Part shown: positions 30,919 to 38,565 of the stretch, piece by piece
Layout: every line of letters starts with the position of its first letter
How positions within the stretch are numbered: position 1 is the stretch's first letter
From: an uncultured Prevotellaceae bacterium
Lineage (GTDB): Bacteria; Bacteroidota; Bacteroidia; Bacteroidales; Bacteroidaceae
Direction of reading: 5' to 3'
DNA: 46,514 nt
Assembly: GCA_900313705.1 (NCBI GenBank)
Contig: OMSJ01000003.1
Coordinates: 1-46,514 of the forward strand
The notes under the pieces: model-generated
The model's input: the letters and a program-made list of their open reading frames with translations, nothing else
Database searches by the model: none
What the model was told of the DNA's origin: nothing
Position numbers and translations under genes: made by a program

Positions 30919-32502
30919 TCACTTTGAGATGGGAGAAGTGTAGGTAGAACCCTTCGCGCGTTCCTTTTCTATATAGGATTGCAGCTCGAAGACGACACGC
31001 GGCTGCTGAAGGGCGACGTTCTCCTGCTCAAATGGTTGCTTCATGTCGTACAGTTGAGGCTCGCGGGCATATCCGCTTTCCATGTTGGGGCCTGAGATAA
31101 TGGCAGGTCCTTGACTGGGAGGAATGTACTTCCAGTCTTTTGTCCGGACGGAAAGTGCGTGGTTGGCTGCCTGTTCCAAGACGTATGTACGGTCCTGACG
31201 GTCTTCTCCTAAGAGGGTGCTGAGGTGGTTCTGGCTGTCTATGGCGCCACCTTTGGGGATGCGAGCCCCTATCAGGGCGCTGAGAGAAGCCAGCCAGTCA
31301 ATCTGCGAAACGAGGGCATCCGACTCCTGACCGGCAGCAATCTTCTTTGGCCAGGAGACGATGGCCGGGACAATCGTGCCGCCCTCGAAAGTGCTGTACT
31401 TGCCTGCACGATAAGGACCAGCAGGCCGGTGGTCGCCAAGAAGCTCTACGGCTCGGTCCTGATAGCCGTCGTCCACCACGGGACCGTTGTCGCTGCTGAG
31501 CACGATGAGCGTGTTCTCTCGCAGGCCGAGGCGTTCCAACTCAGAAAGGACTTGCCCTACCGTCCAGTCGAACTGTGCGATGGCATCGCCCCTGAAGCCC
31601 ATTGGGTTCTTTCCTCGGAAGCGCTCGTGGGGGAAGCGCGGCACGTGCACATCGTTGGTTGCCAGGTACATGAAGAAGGGCTCTTGTTGGTGCTTCTGTA
31701 TGAAGCGGGTGGCGTGTGCTGCTATGCTGTCGGCGATGTTCTCGTCTTTCCATAACGCCTTCCCGCCACCTTTCATGTACCCGATGCGGCCTATCCCGTT
31801 GACGATGCTCTGGTTGTGACCGTGACTGGCCTTGAGGTTATAGAGTAGTTCCGGATTCTCCTTGCCTGTCGGTTCGCCGGGGAAGTTCTCTTCGTAGCTT
31901 ACCAGAATGGGGGCCGACTCATCGTAGTTGGCAACATGCCCCTGCTCGATGAAGACGCATGGCGTGCGGTCGGCAGTTGCTGCCATGATGTAGTGGTAGT
32001 CGAACCCGATGTCGCCAGGGTGCATGGGTAGCTGAGCATTCCAGTCCTGCTCAGCGTCCTTGTCTCCGAGTCCTAAGTGCCACTTGCCTATGGCGGCAGT
32101 AGCGTAGCCTGCATTCTTGAAGGCATCGGCTATGGTGAACTGCTCGGGGCGGATAATCATGCCTGCATTACCTCGTGCAATGTCCGTTCCGGGATGCCGG
32201 AAAGCGTACTCGCCTGTGAGCAGGCCGTAGCGCGATGGGGTGCTTGTGGCTGCAATGGCATGAACGTTGGTAAAGCGGATGCCGCTCTGGGCCAGGGCGT
32301 TAACGTTGGGAGTCTGGACACGGCTGGCACCGAAGCATTCCAAGTCACCATATCCGAGGTCATCTGCTAGGATGACAATGACGTTGGGTTGCTGACGGTT
32401 ATCGATAGCGGGATTCCCCTTCTTGGTCTTGGCACAAGCGGGGATGACGGGCAGCAAGGCAGAAGCCAAAGTGCCGTAACGGAGCAGGTCTTCTTTCTTC
32501 AT
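30919..32502 (-). CDS. Serine-type sulfatase
   Basis: This exported sulfatase of 527 residues has a hydrophobic N terminus ending in LLPVIPAC (possible lipoprotein Cys23). The metal site begins VIVILADDLGYGDLECFG (Asp47, Asp48). The active site is S-T-P-S-R at 87-91, so Ser87 would become formylglycine, the form matured by the radical SAM enzyme anSME in anaerobes. NDVHVPRFPHERF and LSSDNGPVVDDGYQD are further family motifs. I chose the ATG at 32502; an in-frame start 10 codons upstream would lie within or before the promoter. The substrate cannot be assigned. It is probably co-transcribed with the phytase-like gene. Confidence 0.93.
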   Translation of the reverse strand: MKKEDLLRYGTLASALLPVIPACAKTKKGNPAIDNRQQPNVIVILADDLGYGDLECFGASRVQTPNVNALAQSGIRFTNVHAIAATSTPSRYGLLTGEYAFRHPGTDIARGNAGMIIRPEQFTIADAFKNAGYATAAIGKWHLGLGDKDAEQDWNAQLPMHPGDIGFDYHYIMAATADRTPCVFIEQGHVANYDESAPILVSYEENFPGEPTGKENPELLYNLKASHGHNQSIVNGIGRIGYMKGGGKALWKDENIADSIAAHATRFIQKHQQEPFFMYLATNDVHVPRFPHERFRGKNPMGFRGDAIAQFDWTVGQVLSELERLGLRENTLIVLSSDNGPVVDDGYQDRAVELLGDHRPAGPYRAGKYSTFEGGTIVPAIVSWPKKIAAGQESDALVSQIDWLASLSALIGARIPKGGAIDSQNHLSTLLGEDRQDRTYVLEQAANHALSVRTKDWKYIPPSQGPAIISGPNMESGYAREPQLYDMKQPFEQENVALQQPRVVFELQSYIEKERAKGSTYTSPISK

Positions 32503-32509
32503 ACTGCTG

Positions 32510-32517
32510 CAAAGGTA
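32510..32517 (-). promoter_or_regulatory. -7 promoter box abutting the sulfatase start
   Basis: Minus-strand TACCTTTG lies only 7 nt before the chosen ATG. Transcription from it would start at or next to the start codon, giving a leaderless or nearly leaderless mRNA. No -33 box at standard spacing is seen. Confidence 0.5.
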
Positions 32518-32612
32518 CGAATAAACCTGCAAATACCTAAGCTTTTTGCCTGCTAATTAAATAAAAATGTGTGAATTTGCACGCAACGATACCTTTATGA
32601 CAACAAAACACG

Positions 32613-32741
32613 ATGAAACGTTATTGCCAGACATTGACACTCGTTGATGACGAGGAACTGAATGCTCTGAGGCGACACCTCAGATGCTGTTCTGAGGTTC
32701 ACCACTCAGGAAGGCTGCCACGTTGCTGGTGGCGATGCTGA
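32613..32741 (+). pseudogene. Remnant of an L-rhamnose mutarotase-like (DUF718) gene
   Basis: The frame from ATG 32613 reads MKRYCQTLTLVDDEELNALR, which closely resembles the N terminus of Bacteroidetes DUF718/L-rhamnose mutarotase proteins (usually about 100-115 residues). After about 20 residues the similarity ends, and the frame runs into the 3' end of the 2-hydroxyacid dehydrogenase gene on the other strand and stops at 42 codons. A degenerate TACCTTTA box lies upstream. It looks like the broken 5' end of a gene lost by deletion or rearrangement. It is short, so the match should be treated with care. Confidence 0.55.
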
Positions 32742-33636
32742 CGAGGCGGCGACGTGCTGCTGCTGAAGCCCAGGCGATGTGTGGGGTGATGTAGCAGCGG
32801 GGAGCCGTGATGAGCGGGCTGCCCTTACGGGGAGGCTCTTCGGTCAGCACATCAACGCCGACGGCATAGAGACGCCCTTCTGTTAGTGCGTCGGCAACTG
32901 CCTGTTCGTCGAGGAGAGGACCACGGCCCGTGTTGATGAGGATAGCCGTGGGCTTCATCAGCGCAAGCCGTTCACGGTTCACGAGATGGCGCGTCTCGTC
33001 GGTCAGCGGACAATGCAGGCTCACTACGTCTGCCTCGCTGAACAGTTGTTCGTAGCCTGATGCCTTACGAATTCCGAGCGGACGGAGCATCTCTTCCGTC
33101 TTGCTGCTGACGGCCATTACCTGCATCCCCATTGCCTGTGCCATCCGTGCTGTGGCAGAGCCTGTGTTGCCGAGTCCCACAATGCCCAGTGTCAGGCCGT
33201 CAAGCTCGATGAGGGGCGACTTTGTGAACGAGAAGTCGGGACACTCTTGCCATTCGCCTCTGCGGACGGATTCGGCATGAAGTGCCACCTGGTTCGTAAT
33301 GTTCAGCAGGTGCGCCATCACCATCTGTGCGACAGACATCGTGCTGTAGGCCGGTATGTTCGTCACGACGATGCCTCTCCTGTGAGCTTCTGCGATGTCA
33401 ACAACATTGTAGCCGGTCGCCAGCACTCCGATGTAGCGGAGACAGGGTAGGGCAGCCATCGCCTTAGCATCGATGATGACTTTGTTTGTCAGTATCACCT
33501 CGGCACCTTCGGCCCGGCTGAGCAGCTCTGCCGGAGCGGTACGGTCATAGACCTCAAGCTCACCATACTCTCTAAGCCCATCCCAGGACAAATCGCCCGG
33601 ATTGGCTGTGTGTCCGTCTAATATAACTATCTTCAT
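32680..33636 (-). CDS. D-isomer-specific 2-hydroxyacid dehydrogenase (glycerate dehydrogenase-like)
   Basis: This is an NAD-dependent enzyme of 318 residues converting 2-keto acids such as hydroxypyruvate to D-2-hydroxyacids in the cytoplasm. It shows TLGIVGLGNTGSATARMA (GxGxxG), LINTGRGPLLDEQAVADAL with the catalytic Arg, GVDVLTEEPP with the Glu and CYITPHIAWAS with the His. The start is the ATG at 33636 (MKIVILDGHTANPGDLSW); frames open further upstream give an unlikely N terminus. The PGDLSW/TNKVIIDA features resemble glycerate dehydrogenases (HprA-like). Its 3' end overlaps the rhamnose mutarotase remnant on the opposite strand. No promoter of standard form is seen; it follows rprY by 150 bp. 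Confidence 0.93.
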   Translation of the reverse strand: MKIVILDGHTANPGDLSWDGLREYGELEVYDRTAPAELLSRAEGAEVILTNKVIIDAKAMAALPCLRYIGVLATGYNVVDIAEAHRRGIVVTNIPAYSTMSVAQMVMAHLLNITNQVALHAESVRRGEWQECPDFSFTKSPLIELDGLTLGIVGLGNTGSATARMAQAMGMQVMAVSSKTEEMLRPLGIRKASGYEQLFSEADVVSLHCPLTDETRHLVNRERLALMKPTAILINTGRGPLLDEQAVADALTEGRLYAVGVDVLTEEPPRKGSPLITAPRCYITPHIAWASAAARRRLVSIATSNVAAFLSGEPQNSI

Positions 33637-33704
33637 TTTCTTTGTTTGGGAAAGGATTGTGATTAGCCGAAACCGAACCACGATTCCGAAAGCAAGCAGG
33701 GATG

Positions 33705-33755
33705 CCGGAAAACGCAACGTGTCGCGTTGCTCAACGAGTCACGTTGCGTTTCCGG
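33705..33755. repeat. Long hairpin-forming inverted repeat between rprY and the dehydrogenase gene
   Basis: Arms 33705-33721 and 33740-33755 (CCGGAAAACGCAACGTG / CACGTTGCGTTTCCGG) match except for one extra A, with an inner CGTTG/CAACG pair. No T-run follows on either strand, so it is not a clear terminator. It may be an interspersed palindrome or an mRNA-processing hairpin. Confidence 0.65.
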
Positions 33756-33786
33756 AGCCACCTCTCCCCATAGCAGGGATTGGCTG

Positions 33787-34494
33787 TCAGTCCTCCTGCA
33801 TCATGTTGGGCACGATGAGACGATAGCCTCTGCCGTGCACGTTGTTGATTTCAATCTCAGGGTCTGCCTTGAGCAGCTTGCGGAGCTTGGTGATATAGAC
33901 ATCCATGCTGCGGGCGTTGAAGTAGTTGTCGTCCATCCAGATGGTCTTGAGTGCAAGGTCACGCTCCAGGACATCGTTGACGTGAATGCAGAGCAATGTG
34001 AGCAGCTCGCTCTCCTTCGTAGTGAGCTTTGTCTGTTCTTCGCCGAGGATGAGCACTTGGCGCTGGGTGTCGAAGACGAACTTGCCGAGCTGGAAGCGTG
34101 TGATGTTCTTCTGCTCCTTCGACTTCACGCGTCGCAGGATGGCTTCCATGCGATAGACCAACTCGTCCATAGAGAAGGGCTTGGTCAGGTAGTCGTCGGC
34201 TCCAAGCTTGAAGCCTTCCAGGATGTCCTCCTTCAGGTTCTTGGCTGTCAGGAAGATGATGGGCACTTCCGTGTTGACCAGACGGATTTCCTTAGCCAGT
34301 GCGAAGCCGTCCATCTTAGGCATCATTACGTCGAGCAGACACATGTCGAACTTCCTTTTCATAAAGGCGCGATAACCAGCCTCGCCGTCGAGGAAGAGCT
34401 CAGCATCATAACCTTTAGCTTCGAGGTACTCGCGAACAAGCATACCGAGGCTCTCTTCGTCCTCGCATAGCAGAATGTGCAGTTTCTGTTCCAT
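33787..34494 (-). CDS. rprY: Response regulator RprY (OmpR/PhoB family)
   Basis: This DNA-binding response regulator of 235 residues closely follows the RprY proteins of Bacteroides and Porphyromonas. The receiver domain (about 1-120) has ILLCEDEESLGMLVREYL with the acidic pocket, phospho-acceptor Asp55 in MCLLDVMMPKMDG, and LTAKNLKEDILEGFKLGADDY with Lys in YLTKPFS. The winged-helix effector domain (about 132-230) has LTTKESELLTLLC and SMDVYITKLRKLL with GRGYRLIVP. It is downstream of rprX on the same strand, 116 bp apart, with a tandem 8-bp repeat in the gap. RprY is known to link to envelope, oxidative and tetracycline-related responses. Confidence 0.94.
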   Translation of the reverse strand: MEQKLHILLCEDEESLGMLVREYLEAKGYDAELFLDGEAGYRAFMKRKFDMCLLDVMMPKMDGFALAKEIRLVNTEVPIIFLTAKNLKEDILEGFKLGADDYLTKPFSMDELVYRMEAILRRVKSKEQKNITRFQLGKFVFDTQRQVLILGEEQTKLTTKESELLTLLCIHVNDVLERDLALKTIWMDDNYFNARSMDVYITKLRKLLKADPEIEINNVHGRGYRLIVPNMMQED

Positions 34495-34550
34495 AATGTA
34501 AGATTATTAAGTTAGTGAATGTAATGTTGTCTCTTTACTTCTTTTAATGA

Positions 34551-34598
34551 CGTTATATCGTTATCACGTTATATCGTTATTTCGTTATCACGTTGTCA
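34551..34598. repeat. Six 8-bp tandem repeats (CGTTATAT/CGTTATCA) between rprX and rprY
   Basis: CGTTATAT, CGTTATCA, CGTTATAT, CGTTATTT, CGTTATCA and CGTTGTCA follow one another without interruption, starting at 34551. They lie in the untranslated gap upstream of rprY on the minus strand. Repeat-number change could alter spacing, or the units may be sites for a regulator. Confidence 0.75.
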
Positions 34599-34610
34599 CG
34601 GCCAGGTTAT

Positions 34611-36110
34611 TTATAGTGACAGCGGCAGCGTTATGGTGAACTTCGTCCCCTTGCCGAGCTCGCTGGTAGCCTTGATGGTGCCGTGGTGCAGTTCAACCAT
34701 CTTTTGGACGTAAGCCAGGCCCAGTCCGAAGCCCTTCACGTTGTGCTGGTCGCCGGTGTGCACGCGATAGAACTTGTCGAAGATGCGCTTCAGGTTGTCC
34801 TTCGCAATGCCGATGCCGTTGTCGGAAATGCTGATGCAGAAATGCGTCTCGCCCTGATTGTAGGTGTGCACGACGATGGCCAGCGGCTCATCCTCGCGGC
34901 GATACTTGAAGGCATTGTCCAGCAGGTTGAAGATGATGTTCGTGAAGTGCATCTCGTCGGCATTGATGAAGGGGTTGTAAGCTTCGACCTTCATGTCCAG
35001 CGTGCCCCCGCTTTGTGTCACCTTGAGCGAGAAGGTATCCACCACGTTTCCGATAATCTCGTTGGCATCCAGTTCCTGCATCTTCAAGGCAATGTTGTTG
35101 TTGTCGAACAGACTCATCTGCAGCACCTTCTCCACCTGATAGCGCAGGCGTCGTGTCTCGCTTGTGATGACGCCGCCCAGACGCTCGTAGGTCTCCTCGC
35201 TCTTGTTCACAGTCTTGTCGGCAAGCATCTGTGCTGCAATGGAGATGGTGGAGATGGGCGTCTTGAATTCGTGCGTCATGTTGTGGATGAAGTCCTTCTT
35301 CATCTCGCTGATGCGTTTCTGCCGGACCACAAGGTAGATGGTGATAAGGAAGGTGATGAGCAGGATGATGGTGAACCCCATGGCTGGCGCCACGTAGTTG
35401 GCCACACCTCGGATGTAGCGTGCCTGGTCAGGGAAATGTATGATGACGGTGCCCATCTGTCCCGTCGGGTCGCTGCGGAAGAGCGTCTGCTGATAGTTCG
35501 GGTTGTTGCCTTCCTCTGTGTAGTCCTCGCAACGATATACTTCACGTCCGTCGCTCGTATAGACAATGAAGTGGAAGGGTAGGGAGATTCCATTGGCTTG
35601 CAAGGCATTGCGCAGGCAACCATCTAAGACAGAGGGATTCAAGCGGTCCTGAAAGCGCTGCTCGCTGGCTGTGTACATGACTTGAAAGATGACTTCGTCA
35701 AGCACTCCTTGCTCATAGATGAATGCTTCGCGGACATGCTTCTGCAATTTACTGATGGTCTCAGCCACGCGGTTGTATCTGTTCACTGTGAGCGACCCCA
35801 GCGACATGCGTGTCGTGTTGCGGGTGAGCGTGTCGAGTGGCAGAGTGAAGTCTGTGATGAAGAAACTGTCGGGAAGTGCAGCGCCCCGTTTCTTCATCTC
35901 GTGTTGGGTGATGATGGTTTGCAGGTAACGGTAGGTTTCAGCCTTTTCCAGTTCGCGCGATGCCTGGTCAAGGCTGCGCAAGACGTTCTCGTCGAACTGC
36001 TCCTGGCGCATCCTGATCATTTCCTTAGCATAGCGTCCCTGCAAGTAGAGCAGCGAGATGAAGGCGATGCAGACGAAAGCGCATATAATCCAGATGTAAC
36101 TCCTTTTCAT
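34611..36110 (-). CDS. rprX: Sensor histidine kinase RprX
   Basis: This is an inner-membrane sensor kinase of 499 residues. Membrane segments lie at about 5-24 and 241-262, with a periplasmic sensor region of about 215 residues between. His280 in FIHNMTHEFKTPISTIS is the phospho-donor. The kinase domain has NIIFNLLDNAFKYRRED (N box), ISDNGIGIAKDNLKRIFDKF and VKGFGLGLAYVQKMVELHHG. It matches RprX of Bacteroides, including its paired regulator RprY downstream. A TACCTTTG box ends 4 nt before its start codon. Confidence 0.94.
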   Translation of the reverse strand: MKRSYIWIICAFVCIAFISLLYLQGRYAKEMIRMRQEQFDENVLRSLDQASRELEKAETYRYLQTIITQHEMKKRGAALPDSFFITDFTLPLDTLTRNTTRMSLGSLTVNRYNRVAETISKLQKHVREAFIYEQGVLDEVIFQVMYTASEQRFQDRLNPSVLDGCLRNALQANGISLPFHFIVYTSDGREVYRCEDYTEEGNNPNYQQTLFRSDPTGQMGTVIIHFPDQARYIRGVANYVAPAMGFTIILLITFLITIYLVVRQKRISEMKKDFIHNMTHEFKTPISTISIAAQMLADKTVNKSEETYERLGGVITSETRRLRYQVEKVLQMSLFDNNNIALKMQELDANEIIGNVVDTFSLKVTQSGGTLDMKVEAYNPFINADEMHFTNIIFNLLDNAFKYRREDEPLAIVVHTYNQGETHFCISISDNGIGIAKDNLKRIFDKFYRVHTGDQHNVKGFGLGLAYVQKMVELHHGTIKATSELGKGTKFTITLPLSL

Positions 36111-36114
36111 ACTG

Positions 36115-36122
36115 CAAAGGTA
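36115..36122 (-). promoter_or_regulatory. -7 promoter box directly before rprX
   Basis: Minus-strand TACCTTTG ends only 4 nt before the rprX ATG. Initiation a few bases past this box would put the mRNA start at or next to the start codon. The ATG could not easily be moved upstream. No -33 TTTG is seen at standard spacing. Confidence 0.5.
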
Positions 36123-36147
36123 TTACCTTATGTTAAAAGGAAACGAA

Positions 36148-36175
36148 AAACGCCAGCACTTTCATGCTGGCGTTT
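36148..36175 (-). terminator. Rho-independent terminator of the EF-G2 gene
   Basis: A perfect 11-bp stem (AAACGCCAGCA / TGCTGGCGTTT) with a 6-nt loop is followed on the minus strand by a T-run and more T-rich sequence. It lies 58 bp past the fusA2 stop codon and upstream of the rprX promoter box. Confidence 0.85.
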
Positions 36176-36232
36176 AACTTATTTAAGAATATAGGCTTTT
36201 GTTGATTGCCTTTTCGTGAACTAAGCGATGAC

Positions 36233-38389
36233 TTATTCTTCCTTAAGCGTTGCCTGATATTCTGCCACGAGCTTCTGCTGAACGTCAGCAGGTACGAGTT
36301 CGTAGCTTGAGAACTTGGTGTTGAAGCTTGCGCGTCCACCAGTGAGGCTGCTCAGTGCGGTGCTGTAGCTCGACATCTCCTTCAGCGGAGCCTTGGCTGT
36401 GAGCTTTTCGTAACCGCTTTCGCTGCTCATACCCATAATCATGGCACGGCGTCCCTGCAGGTCGCTCATCACGTCGCCCATCTTGTCGCTCGGTACGAGT
36501 ACCTCTACATCGTAGATAGGTTCCAGAATCTTCGGACCTGCCTCCTTGAAGGCTTGTGCAAAGGCCTGACGACCAGCGAGCATGAAGGAAAGTTCGTTGG
36601 AGTCAACCGGGTGCATCTTGCCGTCATAGACGATGACGCGGACGTCGCGGGCATAGCAACCCGTCAGAGGACCCTGTTCCATGCGCTGCATTACGCCCTT
36701 CAGAATGGCTGGCATGAAGCGTGCGTCGATTGCACCACCCACAACGCTGTTGATGAAGACGAGCTTGCCGCCCCATTCCAGGTCGATGACTTCCTCGCTC
36801 TTGGCGTTGATGCGGAACTCCTGGTTGCCGAAGCGATAGACTTCCTGTGTAGGAGTACCTTCCACATAAGGTTCAACGATAAGATGTACTTCACCAAACT
36901 GACCTGCACCGCCTGACTGCTTCTTGTGACGATAGTCGGCACGGGCAGCCTTTGTGATGGTCTCGCGGTAAGGAATCTTGGGTTCGTCGAAGGCAATCTG
37001 AATCTTCTCGTTGTTCTCCATGCGCCACTTGAGAGTGCGGAGGTGGAATTCACCCTGACCATGTACGAGAATCTGACGGAGCTCCTTGCTCTGCTCTATC
37101 TGCCATGTGGGATCTTCCTCACGCATCTTCTGCAGGGCGTTCATCATCTTCTCTGTCTCGCTTTCGTTGACAGCACGAATGGCACGGGAATACTTGGAAT
37201 TGGGATACTTGATGAAGTTGAAGCGGTTGTCGCAGTCCTTACCGTTGAGGGTGTTGCCTGTCTTGACGTCCTTGAGCTTCACGCTGCAACCGATATCGCC
37301 TGCCGTGAGTTCCTCCACCTTGATACGTGTAGCACCTGCACAGACAAACATCTGGGCAATGCGTTCCTTACTGCCTCGGTCGGCATTGGTGAGGTCGTCG
37401 CCTTCCTTGACTGTGCCACTCATTACCTTGAAGTACTGCACCTCGCCGATATGGGGCTCGACAGCAGTCTTGAAGAAGAAGAGGCTGGTGGGGCCTGCTG
37501 GGTCGAGAGCAACCTCATCGCCGTTAGTGTTGGACACCTTAGGCATTTCGTCAACGAAAGGAACGACGTTGCCGAGGAACTCCATGAGGCGGCGTACGCC
37601 CATGTCCTTGACAGCATCTACGCAGAAGACGGGGAACATGCCTCGGCTGATGAGGCCTTTGCGGATGCCTTCGCGCATCTCGTCTTCCGTCAGGTCTTCG
37701 CTCTCGAAGAACTTCTCCATGAGAGTCTCGTCATGCTCAGCGGCAGCCTCGATGAGTGCCTTGTGCATTTCCATTGCCTTGTCCATCTGGTCGGCAGGAA
37801 TATCTTCGATGGTAGGAGCGCCGCCATCGGGTCCCCATGAGTACTTCTTCATAAGGAGCACGTCGATGAGAGAGTTGAAGTTGGGACCTGTCTCTAAAGG
37901 ATACTGGATGGGCACAACTTTAGGACCGTAGATGCTGGTGAGCTGTTCCATGAGCTGGTCGAAGTCGCAGTTCTCGTCGTCAAGCTGGTTGATGAGGAAG
38001 ATGACGGGCTTGCCAAGCTTCTCCGTGTAACGGAAGTGGTTCTGTGTGCCTACTTCGACGCCTGCTGCTCCCTTGATGAGGAGAATAGCGGTATCGGTAA
38101 CGTTGAGGGCAGTGAGTGCTGCACCTGCGAAGTCATCACTGCCCGGGCAGTCGATGAAGTTAATCTTCTTGCCGTTCCACTCTACGTGGCATACGGTTGA
38201 GAATACAGAATAGCCATATTCATGCTCTACGGGGAAGTAGTCGCTGACGGTGGTGTGCAGACTGACTCTGCCGCGACGCTTGATGATGCCGGCCTCGTAG
38301 AGCATGGCTTCAGTCAGGGTTGTCTTGCCTGCTCCATCATTGCCAAGAAGGGCAATGTTTTTGATTTCATTTGTCTTGTAAGTCTTCAT
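36233..38389 (-). CDS. fusA2: Elongation factor G paralogue (EF-G2), altered GTPase site
   Basis: The 718-residue protein has EF-G domain order throughout, including IAQMFVCAGATRIKVEELTAGDIG in domain II and GQFGEVHLIVEPY and YDGKMHPVDSNELSFMLAGR in domain IV. Several GTPase motifs differ from canonical EF-G: the P-loop is GNDGAGKTT (about 16-24; canonical begins with a His); switch I RGIT is YGYS; the catalytic PGH is PGS (DCPGSDDF, Ser84); and NKxD is NQLD (134-137). This matches the Bacteroides EF-G2 that has been reported to lack GTPase activity and to help translation under carbon starvation. Leader and neighbours (hemW upstream, rprX downstream, own terminator) suggest it is a single-gene unit. 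It is not the housekeeping fusA. Confidence 0.92.
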   Translation of the reverse strand: MKTYKTNEIKNIALLGNDGAGKTTLTEAMLYEAGIIKRRGRVSLHTTVSDYFPVEHEYGYSVFSTVCHVEWNGKKINFIDCPGSDDFAGAALTALNVTDTAILLIKGAAGVEVGTQNHFRYTEKLGKPVIFLINQLDDENCDFDQLMEQLTSIYGPKVVPIQYPLETGPNFNSLIDVLLMKKYSWGPDGGAPTIEDIPADQMDKAMEMHKALIEAAAEHDETLMEKFFESEDLTEDEMREGIRKGLISRGMFPVFCVDAVKDMGVRRLMEFLGNVVPFVDEMPKVSNTNGDEVALDPAGPTSLFFFKTAVEPHIGEVQYFKVMSGTVKEGDDLTNADRGSKERIAQMFVCAGATRIKVEELTAGDIGCSVKLKDVKTGNTLNGKDCDNRFNFIKYPNSKYSRAIRAVNESETEKMMNALQKMREEDPTWQIEQSKELRQILVHGQGEFHLRTLKWRMENNEKIQIAFDEPKIPYRETITKAARADYRHKKQSGGAGQFGEVHLIVEPYVEGTPTQEVYRFGNQEFRINAKSEEVIDLEWGGKLVFINSVVGGAIDARFMPAILKGVMQRMEQGPLTGCYARDVRVIVYDGKMHPVDSNELSFMLAGRQAFAQAFKEAGPKILEPIYDVEVLVPSDKMGDVMSDLQGRRAMIMGMSSESGYEKLTAKAPLKEMSSYSTALSSLTGGRASFNTKFSSYELVPADVQQKLVAEYQATLKEE

Positions 38390-38510
38390 GACAGTTATTG
38401 TTTTTGTTGATTAATACATAATTTCGGGCATAAAGTTACTATTATTTCCCGTAATGGCAAGGGCTTACAAGTATGTTAAACAGCATAAAGCCGTTTTGCT
38501 GTCTGATAAA

Positions 38511-38529
38511 TTCCCTTTTGCGAAGGGAA
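38511..38529 (-). terminator. Weak hairpin downstream of hemW
   Basis: TTCCCTT / AAGGGAA, a 7-bp stem with a 5-nt loop, lies 37 bp after the hemW stop codon and is followed by T-rich sequence on the minus strand. It could end the hemW transcript. The rest of the 176-bp gap to EF-G2 shows only a weak -7 box (TAACTTTA, one mismatch) near 38438. Confidence 0.45.
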
Positions 38530-38565
38530 AATGGTTTATCTTCGATACGTTGGACAGCCTAATTC

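Noticed and set aside
36233..38389. Housekeeping EF-G (fusA) or a TetQ-type ribosomal protection protein
   Set aside because: GTPase motifs are altered as in EF-G2, and both canonical EF-G and TetQ proteins keep PGH and NKxD.
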